The notes below the pieces were generated by a model. It ran no database searches. It had not been told where the DNA came from and saw only the letters and a list, made by a program, of their open reading frames with translations. A DNA stretch of 64,000 bases. It comes from Mesocentrotus franciscanus (Eukaryota > Echinodermata > Echinoidea > Camarodonta > Strongylocentrotidae). Positions within the stretch are counted from its first letter, which is position 1. Each line of letters opens with the position of its first letter. Shown piece by piece: positions 55,919-64,000 of the stretch. The position numbers were made by a program, and so were the translations under genes. The stretch covers positions 8,041,789-8,105,788 of the forward strand of contig CP137674.1 of assembly GCA_037976565.1 (NCBI GenBank), given 5' to 3'.

Positions 55919-56254
55919 GGGTGGTATTCTCGAACGCCGCCTAAGTTAAACCTGGCCTAACTTAGTCCGTGGATTAGTTAGGCCAGGCTTAACTTTAGTC
56001 CATGGACTAAGTCAATTTCAATTCTCGAAAGGTGGCCTAACTGATCCATGGACTAACTTTAGTCCATGGATCAATTACCATGGTTACAGTTTCTGCACAT
56101 GCTCAGTATACAGTATACCGAAGCTGTGACGTCACAATGCGCTAAGACAATGGGCTAAGACAATGGATGCGCACAGTGTGGAAAGGATGCAGCACCTTGA
56201 CAACTTGAGCAGTATGACGTTCAGGGCGGCGGAGCGACTTCCAAAGTGGGGGCA

Positions 56255-56790
56255 ACACCAACAAAAAGGGCACTTGCTGGAATTGCATCATTGTTAAAAG
56301 GGAAATTATCAGAGGTGAAAAGGGTCACTTATCGCACCTGAAAAAGGGGCATTGAACATATTTTAAAAGGGGCACTTATGAGAATGAAAAAAGGCACTTA
56401 TAATAAAGGAAAATGTGCATTTGTTGAAAGAAAAGAGACACCGATGATTTTGTTACTAGGGGCACCTCTCAGATTTGAATAGGGCAATTATCAGAGGTGA
56501 AGGGCACTTATCAAAAGTGAAAGGGGCACTTCTCGTACCTGAAAAGGGGCACTTACTAGAGATTTAAAGGGCACTTATAAGAATGAAAAATTGACACTTA
56601 TTGCAAAGAAAATGGAAAATTGTCAAAGGAAAAGGGCGTGTGTCAAAATTAAAGGGTACTTATCAGAGGTGAAAAGGGAAGGGCACTTTTCCTATGAAAA
56701 AAGGGGCACTACTTACAAAGTTAAAAGGACACTTTCCAATGTAAAAAGGGTTATTTTGGGGAACTTTGAAAAAGTGGGGGGGGGGCACTG
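56255..56790 (+). repeat. GGGGCACTT minisatellite
   Basis: About fifteen loose copies of AAAAGGGGCACTTAT, many followed by CAGAGGTG or GAATG, spaced 25-45 bp and ending in a G-rich run (56774-56787) and a CT microsatellite. Inside the Harbinger element. Frames across it are artefacts. Confidence 0.8.
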
Positions 56791-57839
56791 TACCCCCTGA
56801 CTCTTTCTCCCTATCTTCATTTCTCTCTCTCTCTCTCTCACACTCTATCTCGCATCATTGTTTATTTCTCATTTTCATGATATCTCTCACCATTAAATTG
56901 TTCTTTCTCTTTTTTTTCCCTTTCTCTTTTACTCTCTGTTCTCTCACTGTTCTATTTCCAGACTTTTTCCATGTATGATTCAATGAATCCAACCCTATAC
57001 ACACTTTAAATCAAAAGATATGAAAGGAATATTGTATATAAGATATCAAAAATTATGTTTAATTTCTTTATTTTTCTTAAAACAGAAAAAAATGTAATTC
57101 ACCATGAATACGTATTATAAAATTGAAGGTCAAATATTAAGCTCCAATAGCCTCATAATCTGCTACTTGAAATTATTAGAATTCAATGTTATGTATTTGT
57201 TACATTACTTTTTCCCATTTTTTTAAAACAAAGCATATGCTACTTTTGAGCCCTATTTCTTTCGCAGGGAATCTGTTATATCATGACTTGCACCATATTA
57301 TAAAACACATTATAAAACATGATTTCTTAAATGACTCAAAATCACATTTTTTCCAGTGAAACAATGAACATCTGATGTACTAAAAAACATACTTATGAGT
57401 GATGGTTGCTTTGTGGTTCACACACACACCAAGGACATATCAGGATTTTTATTAACGGTTGCTTGTCTGTTACCATAGCTTCATGTTATGAGGATTAATA
57501 AAGGGGTTTTGATCCCCAGTCACAGCTACAGCAGATGGGGTCTGGTTCATTGAAGAGGCTAAGTAGAACTTCATAGTCCTTGCATGTATGTCTGTTGAAT
57601 CAAAAGAGAAAAGAATGAAAGTAAGCACATTGAAACCTATTTCTGTTGTAACATAAAAAAGGTCTTGCATGTACATTGTGATTAAAGTGGACTTGCATGC
57701 ACATTGTGGTAAAAGTAGAGTGAATAATCATTACATGAAAGTATTGTTGGAAAAATGTGAATGAACAAATGCCATCCTCGAAGTACCTTAGCTGTATGGG
57801 CATACAAACAACAACTTATTTGTACAGCCTACCTGTCAG

Positions 57840-57932
57840 AAATTCAGCAGCTCAGTAGTTCTCCTTCCTCTCTGAATTTGTCTCAATTCTCAGGAATTTG
57901 CCTTCATTTATTTTACTGAAGAAGAAATCATC
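57840..57932 (-). CDS. Possible terminal exon of a Harbinger accessory gene
   Basis: After an acceptor-like TTTCAG, the minus strand reads DDDFFFSKINEGKFLRIETN, then SERKENY and a stop: charged sequence suited to a C-terminus. Harbinger elements usually carry a second gene for a Myb/SANT-like DNA-binding protein. Nothing here proves that identity; it rests on position and splice signal. Confidence 0.25.
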
Positions 57933-58899
57933 ATCCTGAAACAAAAATAAAAAGGTTTAGACCTCATTAAAAATCAAAGATCTACTCCATTGATAATTGG
58001 TCTTAGTTATACTGTCAATCATATTCTAACTTTAAAAAAAAAATAACCTGAGGCTCCTTTCATGTAGGCACCCCCTCCCCACTCAGTTACTAGTAATCAT
58101 TGATTTACAGAATGCTTACCAGTATCTCTTTAAAGTCTAGAACAAACATACACATTCTTGCAGTACTATCTGATAAATGTGCTTGCACCAAGTTGAACTT
58201 GCCATGTCATGGCCTAAGAAAGGCCATAAGTAGTTAAAGTTTATAGCCAAGTTAGTCCCCTTCCTAAATTCAAGTCTAGAGGTCTACATCTTACTTAGAT
58301 AACAAGCTGACAGTTGGCCTAACCTAGATGTAAACGCAGCCTGGAATGTAGATTTTACAAGGCCCTAATCGTTAGAGCCTAACTTTTCATCTTACTAGTT
58401 CAATCAAACATTAGACCAAAGATTGTCTTTTTTATGTTATCTCCCTAAATGAGCTTCATGAAAGGGAAAAAGTGAAATGAAAATTTACTGCACTGTACTG
58501 TACTACAGTCTGTAGGTCTCTAAGTCTTATATGGTCCAGAATTGTTAGTAGTAGGTTTGAATTTTCTTCTGACCCAAATTTGAAAGTACTTAATCAACTG
58601 TTGATTATTTGTGTCTTATTTTCAGAGATAGTCCACCCAAAAGTCTAGGCCAAGCTGTCACTGTCAGGAGTGACTGGTAGCCATGGCAATCGAGCTGAAA
58701 ATTTTGTAAAATGAATAAAAGTTTGAGTGTAGATTGCACCTACATTCATCAGACAAAACAATTTTAAATCACTTCATAGTGTATCTGTAGACACATCTGC
58801 AGGTTCATAAAATCAGCAGATCTTTAATAAAAATGTTATAAACATAATTTAGTTTACAAAATTTAGGCGTAATTACAGCTTTACTCACCAGCAGACTTT

Positions 58900-59165
58900 C
58901 CAAGAAAAATGGATTATCTTTTTTCCTGTTCAGGAAATAACCGGTGTTGGGCCAACTGGCTTGGAGATGCCTATGTGGGTGCAATCAATCAGGAAATGGC
59001 AGTAATTATAAAATTCATGTTGGGTCTGCACTTTGCAGGACTGCCTCTCTTGTTGAAGGAAATTAGATGTATTGCTCCCATCTCCTGGCAATGGCTATTG
59101 AGATGGACTTCACAAGGTGGGACACCGTAGCTTGGGAGAGGCCTTCTTTCTTCATCCCCTTACAT
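58900..59165 (-). pseudogene. Harbinger transposase remnant
   Basis: Minus strand, across stops and frameshifts: KKEGLSQATVSHLVKSISIA, IARRWEQYI, then FPSTREAVLQS, then LIDCTHIGISKPVGPTPVI. The GLSQ-TVS helix-turn-helix region and the I-D-x-T-H-I motif (first catalytic Asp of the DDE triad) are characteristic of PIF/Harbinger transposases. An in-frame stop after QYI, another in the AGFP-equivalent region and missing downstream DDE residues make it inactive. Confidence 0.72.
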
Positions 59166-59434
59166 CAATTAAAAGAACCTGAAATAGCAGAAAATCAAGA
59201 TGAAAAATATGTTGATAAGAAATTACAATTTCTCTTTCTCTGTACTAGTTTACTAACTATTACTGTAACATTATCAGCAAATGTATGTCAACAAGAAAGG
59301 GAAGCTTATGTCCATTTCCTTTCAATTATTTTTCGGGGGGATGGGTGGTCATGAAAATCATCATCATCCTGTAGAAAATTATCGCCCCAACAGCCACAGC
59401 TAGCAGCTCAGCCTCAGGCAGAGGTGATACTAGT

Positions 59435-59550
59435 CCGAAATTTATGTCTCTTTCGTTCGTTAGCCTCTGATTTGGTTAGGGTCGGCTCCTGAAATAGGAG
59501 CCGACCTACCCAAATCAGAGGCTAACGAACGAAAGAGACAGAAATTTCGG
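59435..59550. repeat. Near-perfect palindrome, 55-bp arms
   Basis: Left arm 59435-59490 (with TCTCTTTCGTTCGTTAGCCT) and right arm 59496-59550 (AGGCTAACGAACGAAAGAGA) pair around a GAAAT loop with very few mismatches. A half copy lies at 26361-26413, so it is a mobile or dispersed palindrome (MITE-like), here nested inside the Harbinger element. Confidence 0.88.
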
Positions 59551-60316
59551 TCTAGACCCAGACTAGTCTAGACCTAGATCTAGGGCCTAGATCTAGGCCT
59601 AAAATAAAAAGGCGATTATTACTAAAGCTAGTCCACTTTTAGGCAACAGCGTCTCGAAAATCCACTATAAAAGTAGTTTCTACGTCTAGCAATGATAGTT
59701 TTAAGGTGGTTTTAAGGTGGTATATGCGTACGAAAGTACAATAGTGCCAAGAAAAATTTACCCGGTAAGAAATTGCTCAACCTCAGGAAACGAAAATGTT
59801 AACAGACAATTATTTGCACGTATGGGACTGGTCCGCGAACACCGTGAAAATTTATCAAGTTTCCCCCAAATTTATTCAGTTAAAAGCATTTTAGATTATC
59901 ACCAGTACAGCAACATGAAAGTAACAAAAATACTTTATTAGCTGGTGTATCTTTCATGAGCGCTTATCTATACAAACGAGTGTAAATTGTTTTCAAATAA
60001 AGAAATTCAAATGCAAAACTTACCGTTCACTCTCCGCAGACAGTCGATTTAACTAAAACGTGACGTCACGCGAAGTTAGTCCGAATTATGACGTATTTAA
60101 ACCACCCCTCTGAGCGGACTAAATTTAGGCCGAACTATGACGTATTTAAACCTGGCTTATCTTTAGTCCACCTTCGAGAATAGCAAAAAAGATAGTCCAT
60201 GGTTTAAACCAGGTTTAATCCATGGACTAAAGTTAGGCGGCTTTCGAGAATACCACCCTAAGGAATTTCATTAGAGATAAAGGAGCTAAGCAGGGATTTG
60301 TATTCATCCAATGAGA

Positions 60317-60670
60317 TTAGATTTTGCTTTCCTCAGAGGGTTCGATGTGAGTGCCAATGCCGAGGTCACCGTATGCGGGATTGGAGACCGACGCTGACAC
60401 TGCAGAGTCTGTGCCATTTGACACTCCGGTAAGACTCTCCTCGCCAATGCTGTACTTCTGCTTACGTTTGCTGCTGAAGAACTTAGAGATGGTAGTCAGG
60501 CTGGCAGATGCTGATGAGACCCGTCTTCCATCACTCTTCGTACCTTCTCCATCGCACCAGGAGCAGGTCAAACCCCATTGCTGACGGACTAGAGGCTTCC
60601 GCACACAATAGAGGATGAATATGAAGAGACCTTGGAAGGAGTTGAACAGGATGAATAAGGCCTGGACAAC
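60317..60670 (-). CDS. Adhesion GPCR last exon: TM7 and cytoplasmic tail
   Basis: Phase-0 start after acceptor CTTGTCCAG. TM7 is VVQALFILFNSFQGLFIFIL, then YCVRKPLV, matching the N-S-x-Q-G-x-F-I-F motif of adhesion GPCRs. The tail is Ser-rich (SSASASLTTISKFFSSKRKQ) with many possible phosphorylation sites and ends EPSEESKI before TAA at 60319-60317. The transposon at 60258 begins 58 bp downstream. Confidence 0.95.
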   Translation of the reverse strand, partial: VVQALFILFNSFQGLFIFILYCVRKPLVRQQWGLTCSWCDGEGTKSDGRRVSSASASLTTISKFFSSKRKQKYSIGEESLTGVSNGTDSAVSASVSNPAYGDLGIGTHIEPSEESKI

Positions 60671-63297
60671 CTGGACAAGAGACAATGGATCAAATCGAAT
60701 TTTCTTTTGATTTTGGAGCCTTTACAGTTTCTGCCCATTCTTTTACATAGTCCTTGACTATCGGAATTAATGGAGGAAGCAAAAACAAATAATCAGAAGA
60801 AAATGATGAGAAGAAGAAGTAAATGATTCACCCCTGCGTTTGTAGCATTAGACAGAGGAAGGATGTGTATTTTATGTCGGCATATTTTTGGTTCTTCCCC
60901 TCCCCCCATGTTTTAACGTTTATTGTATAAATACATTTGCAGTCTGTAAAAATTCGAGTTTATTTTTCAAGCGGCTCAAGGACTTTCTCAGGGGAGGAGG
61001 GGGAATCATATTGTGCATACAAATCACAAAAAATACTTTTCTTTGTGCTTCCTTAATGGAATAACACACTAATGCAAATAAGCGATTGTATCTATCTATT
61101 AGCGTATTCTTTCAAGTCATTCTCTCAACTGTTATTACATATATATATAGGAACAAATGTAGATATAGAGGTTGGAAAGGTTCAACTTTATTACTAATAA
61201 AGTTGAACCTTTTCAACCTCTATATCTATTTATATATATATACAGGCCTGTGTTTATTTGTGTGTGGGTTTTTGTGTGTGAATGTGTGTCAATGAGGACG
61301 GGTTTACCACAGTAAAGGCTTCGATTAGTAGGAGATATCCAGTAGTCCAAGTCAGCCCCATCAATACCAGGATTGTCACTGCATTCTTGACGCGTTCAAT
61401 CATCTCTTCGCGCTTCCCTTCCTTGTCCTTCTGTATTTTCCCGGCTATCTGAGCCGATTTCGATAGCTGTCGGATAACCAGAATAAAGATGACCATGTTG
61501 GCGATCAGGACGACGGCCACCGGTATCAGAAGGCCACCGATTTGAGACCAGAGGCGAAGGAAGCAGCTATATTTGGAGGCAGGTACATTAACAGTAATAT
61601 TATATAGTTCGTAAATGAACAACAGTAATAACATATAGGTTGCACGCACGTCAAGCAATCTTATGCTGTAGTCATAAATGATTCTCTGTCTTATATACAT
61701 TCAATATACATTCAATAGATTCGTTTGTGTACATTTTCTTTACTTTTATTAGGTTTGGAGTAAATGTAGACTGCATATGTTACAATGATATATAGATTCA
61801 GGGAGAGAAAAAGAATACTACAATGAAATAAGTTAACAGAAAGTTATTCTTGAATAAGACCATTTATTTCCTGTAGCATGATCGCAAAAAACATAAATAA
61901 ACATGATAAAAAACACAAACAAACATAACATAAACATTACGACAATGTAAGACTTTCCCGATAGTCGTGTGCGTCACTTATCAAAATATGCAAAACATGC
62001 AACTTTAATTCATAATCCGAACCTGATTTATGAAGGCAATGAAATAATGTACTAAAATTGCTCTTTAGATAATTTCTTAAAAGTCGTTGCGATCTTGCTC
62101 TGTGTAAAGATCATTACTTACACATCTTCCCTGGCATAGTTCGTATTTGCAATACCACCAGTCAGGATAACGGTGATTGCAGGGATACCTACAGTAGTAG
62201 AGAAAAGACAAAACATCAGGGTAAGTTTAGTGTTTAGTTTTTAAAATAAAGCCGGAAGGAGATCCACTCAGACGTTAAGTTAGATAATTAATATGTAACA
62301 AGTTTTTTAATCGGTATGTGACCAATCAAAGAGCAAGAAATCAGCTTCGATCGAACCACGTAGCCCGAAGATCTTGAACTAGTATTCGCTAGAATATTTG
62401 TATTCCATGATGGGCGAGAGATAGGTAGATCATGCTTCTTTTTTGGGGGGGAGGGGGTGGCAGGGGCTGGTTAAAGATATTGAGTTTTCTTTACACTGAT
62501 GTTTAAAGCATCTTATTTGCCATATAAGCGTACCCCAGGCTGCAAGACCGGCCTTGACCATGAAGTTTGGTATGTATGTATTGAAGATTTGGACAATGAC
62601 CAGGTAGGTATTGAAGCCTTCCACTCCCATCCACGCGATGGAGGAAAGTACGAAGAATTGGATGAGACCGGCCAGAAACCCGCACGCTACTGCGTTCACC
62701 TCAGTCTCTCCTCGCGCAGTGTCCAGGACAAGCAGGGCGAGGAACGAGGTGTACAGGCCCAGCATGGTGGCGCACAGGCAGATGAAAATCTTGTGTGTCT
62801 GGCGGCTCCGTAGCTTTCTGTTGAGGAGAAGGTTGAAATAAGCAAACGAATATAGAACAAGAAATGATGCAATCTGTAGGCGCATACCTCCGACAACAGC
62901 TAAATGAGTAACTACAATATGAGCCAAGACAGTATCGCACACCTCCGACAATAGCTAAATGAGTTACTACAACTTTCCCAAAATAAATTGATGTTTTAGT
63001 TGTAACCAATAAACATGGCCTCCATGATGAAGGTCCTCTGCCAATTATAAGTCAGAGAGAAACGGTCATGGTTATATTTTAAAGCCTCTTTCTGAATCAG
63101 GGTGCAGACATTGACAAATTAAGACCACTTCTAGCGTAAATCAAGGAAACATATGTCATCAGTTTCTTAAAATATCTCACCTGTGACAAGTTAGGATACG
63201 TTATTATGTGGACCAATCACAAACAGTGCCAATTTTTTTTGTAGTTAGACCAACAAAAAATTACCCCCCCCCAACAACAAAAATATATAAATAAATA

Positions 63298-63360
<63 letters not shown>

Positions 63361-63557
63361 AAACAATTGTGATTGTCTAATCCGGAAAAAAATAAAACCC
63401 AAAATCGACCACCAATTTTCTCAGAGAAATTTTGGAGCCAGACTTACTTATTCCAGAGATATGTCCCAAGTGCGATCAGTAGACATACAGTAGAGATGGC
63501 ACACCCTATGTAGCTCAGGATATTGTAGGTATACTCGGTAGTTACATCATGGATATC
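60317..63557 (-). CDS. Adhesion G-protein-coupled receptor, 7TM part (whole visible span)
   Basis: Five exons join in frame to 290 codons: 63557-63448, 62817-62534, 62188-62122, 61566-61308, 60670-60317. They encode seven hydrophobic helices and a cytoplasmic tail. Family B2 features include the WMGVEGFNTY segment of TM3, NTYIPNFMVK of intracellular loop 2, AAWGIPAITV at TM4, the C in TM3 (VACGF) with its partner in loop 2 (EDVCFL), and LMGLTWTTGY in TM6. The wording is closest in my memory to the ADGRG (group VIII) receptors. Such receptors couple extracellular adhesion, via a self-cleaved GPS/GAIN domain and tethered agonist, to G proteins. The GAIN domain is off the right edge. Confidence 0.93.
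61161..61227. repeat. Short near-perfect palindrome in a GPCR intron
   Basis: 33-bp arms (AGATATAGAGGTTGGAAAGG... and complement) meet at a single C at 61194, with one mismatch. AT-rich flanks (ATATATATA) extend the symmetry. Probably a tiny MITE remnant. Confidence 0.88.
61308..61566 (-). CDS. Adhesion GPCR exon: TM5 and TM6
   Basis: Acceptor AAATATAG, donor GTAAAC, phase 2-0. CFLRLWSQIGGLLIPVAVVL starts with the loop-2 disulfide cysteine and TM5, then NMVIFILVIRQLSKSAQIAG. A long basic loop 3 (IQKDKEGKREEMIERVKNAV) leads to TM6 TILVLMGLTWTTGYLLLIEA. Confidence 0.93.
62122..62188 (-). CDS. Adhesion GPCR exon: end of TM4 and extracellular loop 2
   Basis: 67-nt micro-exon with acceptor ACTGTAG and donor GTAAGT, phase 1-2. 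It encodes IPAITVILTGGIANTNYARE, then DV. It completes the W-G-I-P motif with the upstream exon and the V-C of loop 2 with the downstream one, so it is required for frame. Confidence 0.88.
62534..62817 (-). CDS. Adhesion GPCR exon: TM2, TM3 and most of TM4
   Basis: Acceptor CCTCAACAG, donor GTACGC, phase 2-1. It encodes KLRSRQTHKIFICLCATMLG (loop 1 and TM2), NAVACGFLAGLIQFFVLSSI (TM3 with the conserved Cys), then AWMGVEGFNTYLVIVQIFNT and YIPNFMVKAGLAAWG. The acceptor is close to a pseudo-repeat of ACACCTCCGACAATAGCTAA near 62880-62960. Confidence 0.95.
62880..62965. repeat. ~60-bp tandem duplication in a GPCR intron
   Basis: ATACCTCCGACAACAGCTAA plus ATGAGTAACTACAA (about 62883) recurs as ACACCTCCGACAATAGCTAA plus ATGAGTTACTACAA (about 62940). 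Two copies only. Confidence 0.75.
63296..63360. repeat. AAT microsatellite
   Basis: Almost uninterrupted AAT array of about 20 units between the first two visible GPCR exons. Confidence 0.9.
63448..63557 (-). CDS. Adhesion GPCR exon: TM1
   Basis: 110-nt exon, phase 0-2, with acceptor TTCGTGCAG and donor GTAAGT. It encodes DIHDVTTEYTYNILSYIGCA, then ISTVCLLIALGTYLWN: the short linker after the GPS/stalk and TM1. The preceding exon, expected to carry the GPS, is not in the window. Confidence 0.92.
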
Positions 63558-63734
63558 CTGCACGAAACAGTGTAGTAGAAGAATGAAATAGTCAAAGTGG
63601 AGGGGACAGAAAGGAGGAGAAAAGAGAAAATATGAAATGAAGGATTGAAAATTACCGGATAAAACGGAAGTCGTTGGCGCAAGAGAGGGTCGAAAAGTGT
63701 ACATAGCGACAGAACAGCAGATAATAATATGATT

Positions 63735-63870
63735 ACAGGGCCCTCAGGGAGATAGTATAAATACTGCTGGTATTGTGTTTATTGATACTGGGTAAACAAG
63801 ATATATTATTACTATTATTAGTATCATTACTATCATTATTATTATTATTACTATTAGTAGTAGTAGTAGT
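63735..63870 (+). mobile_element. SINE 3' end with ATT tail
   Basis: GGGCCCTCAGGGAGATAGTA with TAAATACTGC, then GATACTGGGTAAACAAGATA and an ATT/AGT array (63805-63872). Same 3' region as the SINE at 6119-6350, on the opposite strand. Confidence 0.65.
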
Positions 63871-64000
63871 ATTAAGAGCCTGACTACATTGATAAGGAAC
63901 ACAAGATACATCAACTTGTAACTGATTTACATGAGACAATGTCAAAGCATTATCACATTAAAATAAAGTGAATTTGACTATTCTTCTTTTTAGACCTTCA

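Larger units (their letters stand above)
55919..60258. mobile_element. Complete 4340-bp PIF/Harbinger element
   Basis: Terminal inverted repeats GGGTGGTATTCTCGAACGCC (left) and GGGTGGTATTCTCGAAAGCC (right, complement), flanked on both sides by TAA (55916-55918 and 60259-60261), the PIF/Harbinger TWA target. Several subterminal copies of the palindrome TTAGTCCATGGACTAA lie within 350 bp of both ends and are probable transposase-binding sites. GTGACGTCAC occurs near both ends. The interior holds a decayed transposase (58900-59165), a possible second gene's terminal exon (57840-57930) and a GGGGCACTTAT minisatellite. Not autonomous in its present state. Confidence 0.88.

Noticed and set aside
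60351..60584. Plus-strand frame opposite the GPCR tail
   Set aside because: Shadow of the real minus-strand exon, which has clear TM7 sequence and splice signals.
1..64000. CRISPR array, rRNA gene or bacterial-type operon
   Set aside because: Regularly spaced repeats here are microsatellites, minisatellites or transposon subrepeats; intron structure and gene families are those of an animal.

Overview
This is a piece of animal nuclear genome: AT-rich, intron-rich, with GT-AG introns of 0.2 to 18 kb and a heavy load of decayed transposons. The mix of elements suggests a marine invertebrate deuterostome, most plausibly an echinoderm (sea-urchin-like). That mix is Penelope retroelements with hammerhead-like motifs, RLE-type, RTE-like and L2/CR1-like LINEs, PIF/Harbinger DNA transposons, tRNA-derived SINEs with ATT tails, and foldback elements built from ~15-bp subrepeats. 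The taxonomic call is an inference. No bacterial-type operon, CRISPR array or rRNA gene is visible.

Two protein-coding genes can be read, both on the minus strand. (1) An LDL-receptor-related (LRP-like) secreted or membrane protein runs from a signal-peptide exon at 41903-41825 down to an EGF exon at 2275-2162 and continues off the left edge. I assembled it from splice sites and conserved phases: signal peptide, YWTD propeller 1 (four exons), EGF, EGF, propeller 2 (four exons), LDLa, propeller 3 (four exons), calcium-binding EGF. Each propeller gives exactly six blades, and all three are encoded by the same four-exon cassette with identical intron phases. (2) The last five exons (63557 to 60317) of an adhesion GPCR encode all seven transmembrane helices and a serine-rich tail. 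Its extracellular part and GPS lie beyond the right edge.

Almost everything else is mobile DNA. 0.5-1.0 kb: LINE remnant. 2-23.5 kb: LRP exons with introns full of SINEs, a Tc1/mariner-like MITE family (two inverted copies), a 765-bp TAA-flanked element, a LINE 3' end and a foldback element. 23.5-24.4 kb: an 850-bp inverted repeat almost touching a splice acceptor. 24.4-41.8 kb (18-kb first LRP intron): tandem repeats, an RLE-type LINE, two foldback elements and another LINE. 42.4-45.3 kb: a nearly perfect 2.9-kb palindrome made of two head-to-head truncated Penelope copies, each with RT/GIY-YIG coding sequence and a hammerhead-like motif. 47.4-50.9 kb: RTE-like and L2/CR1-like LINE pseudogenes. 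55.9-60.3 kb: a complete 4.34-kb PIF/Harbinger element with TAA target duplications, inserted in a tandem repeat 58 bp downstream of the GPCR stop codon.

The two host genes belong to families used in cell-surface recognition and signalling, but nothing in the sequence shows that they act together. The most unusual structures are the Penelope palindrome, the foldback family, the three-cassette LRP with an LDLa domain between propellers, and the Harbinger element occupying the GPCR 3' region.
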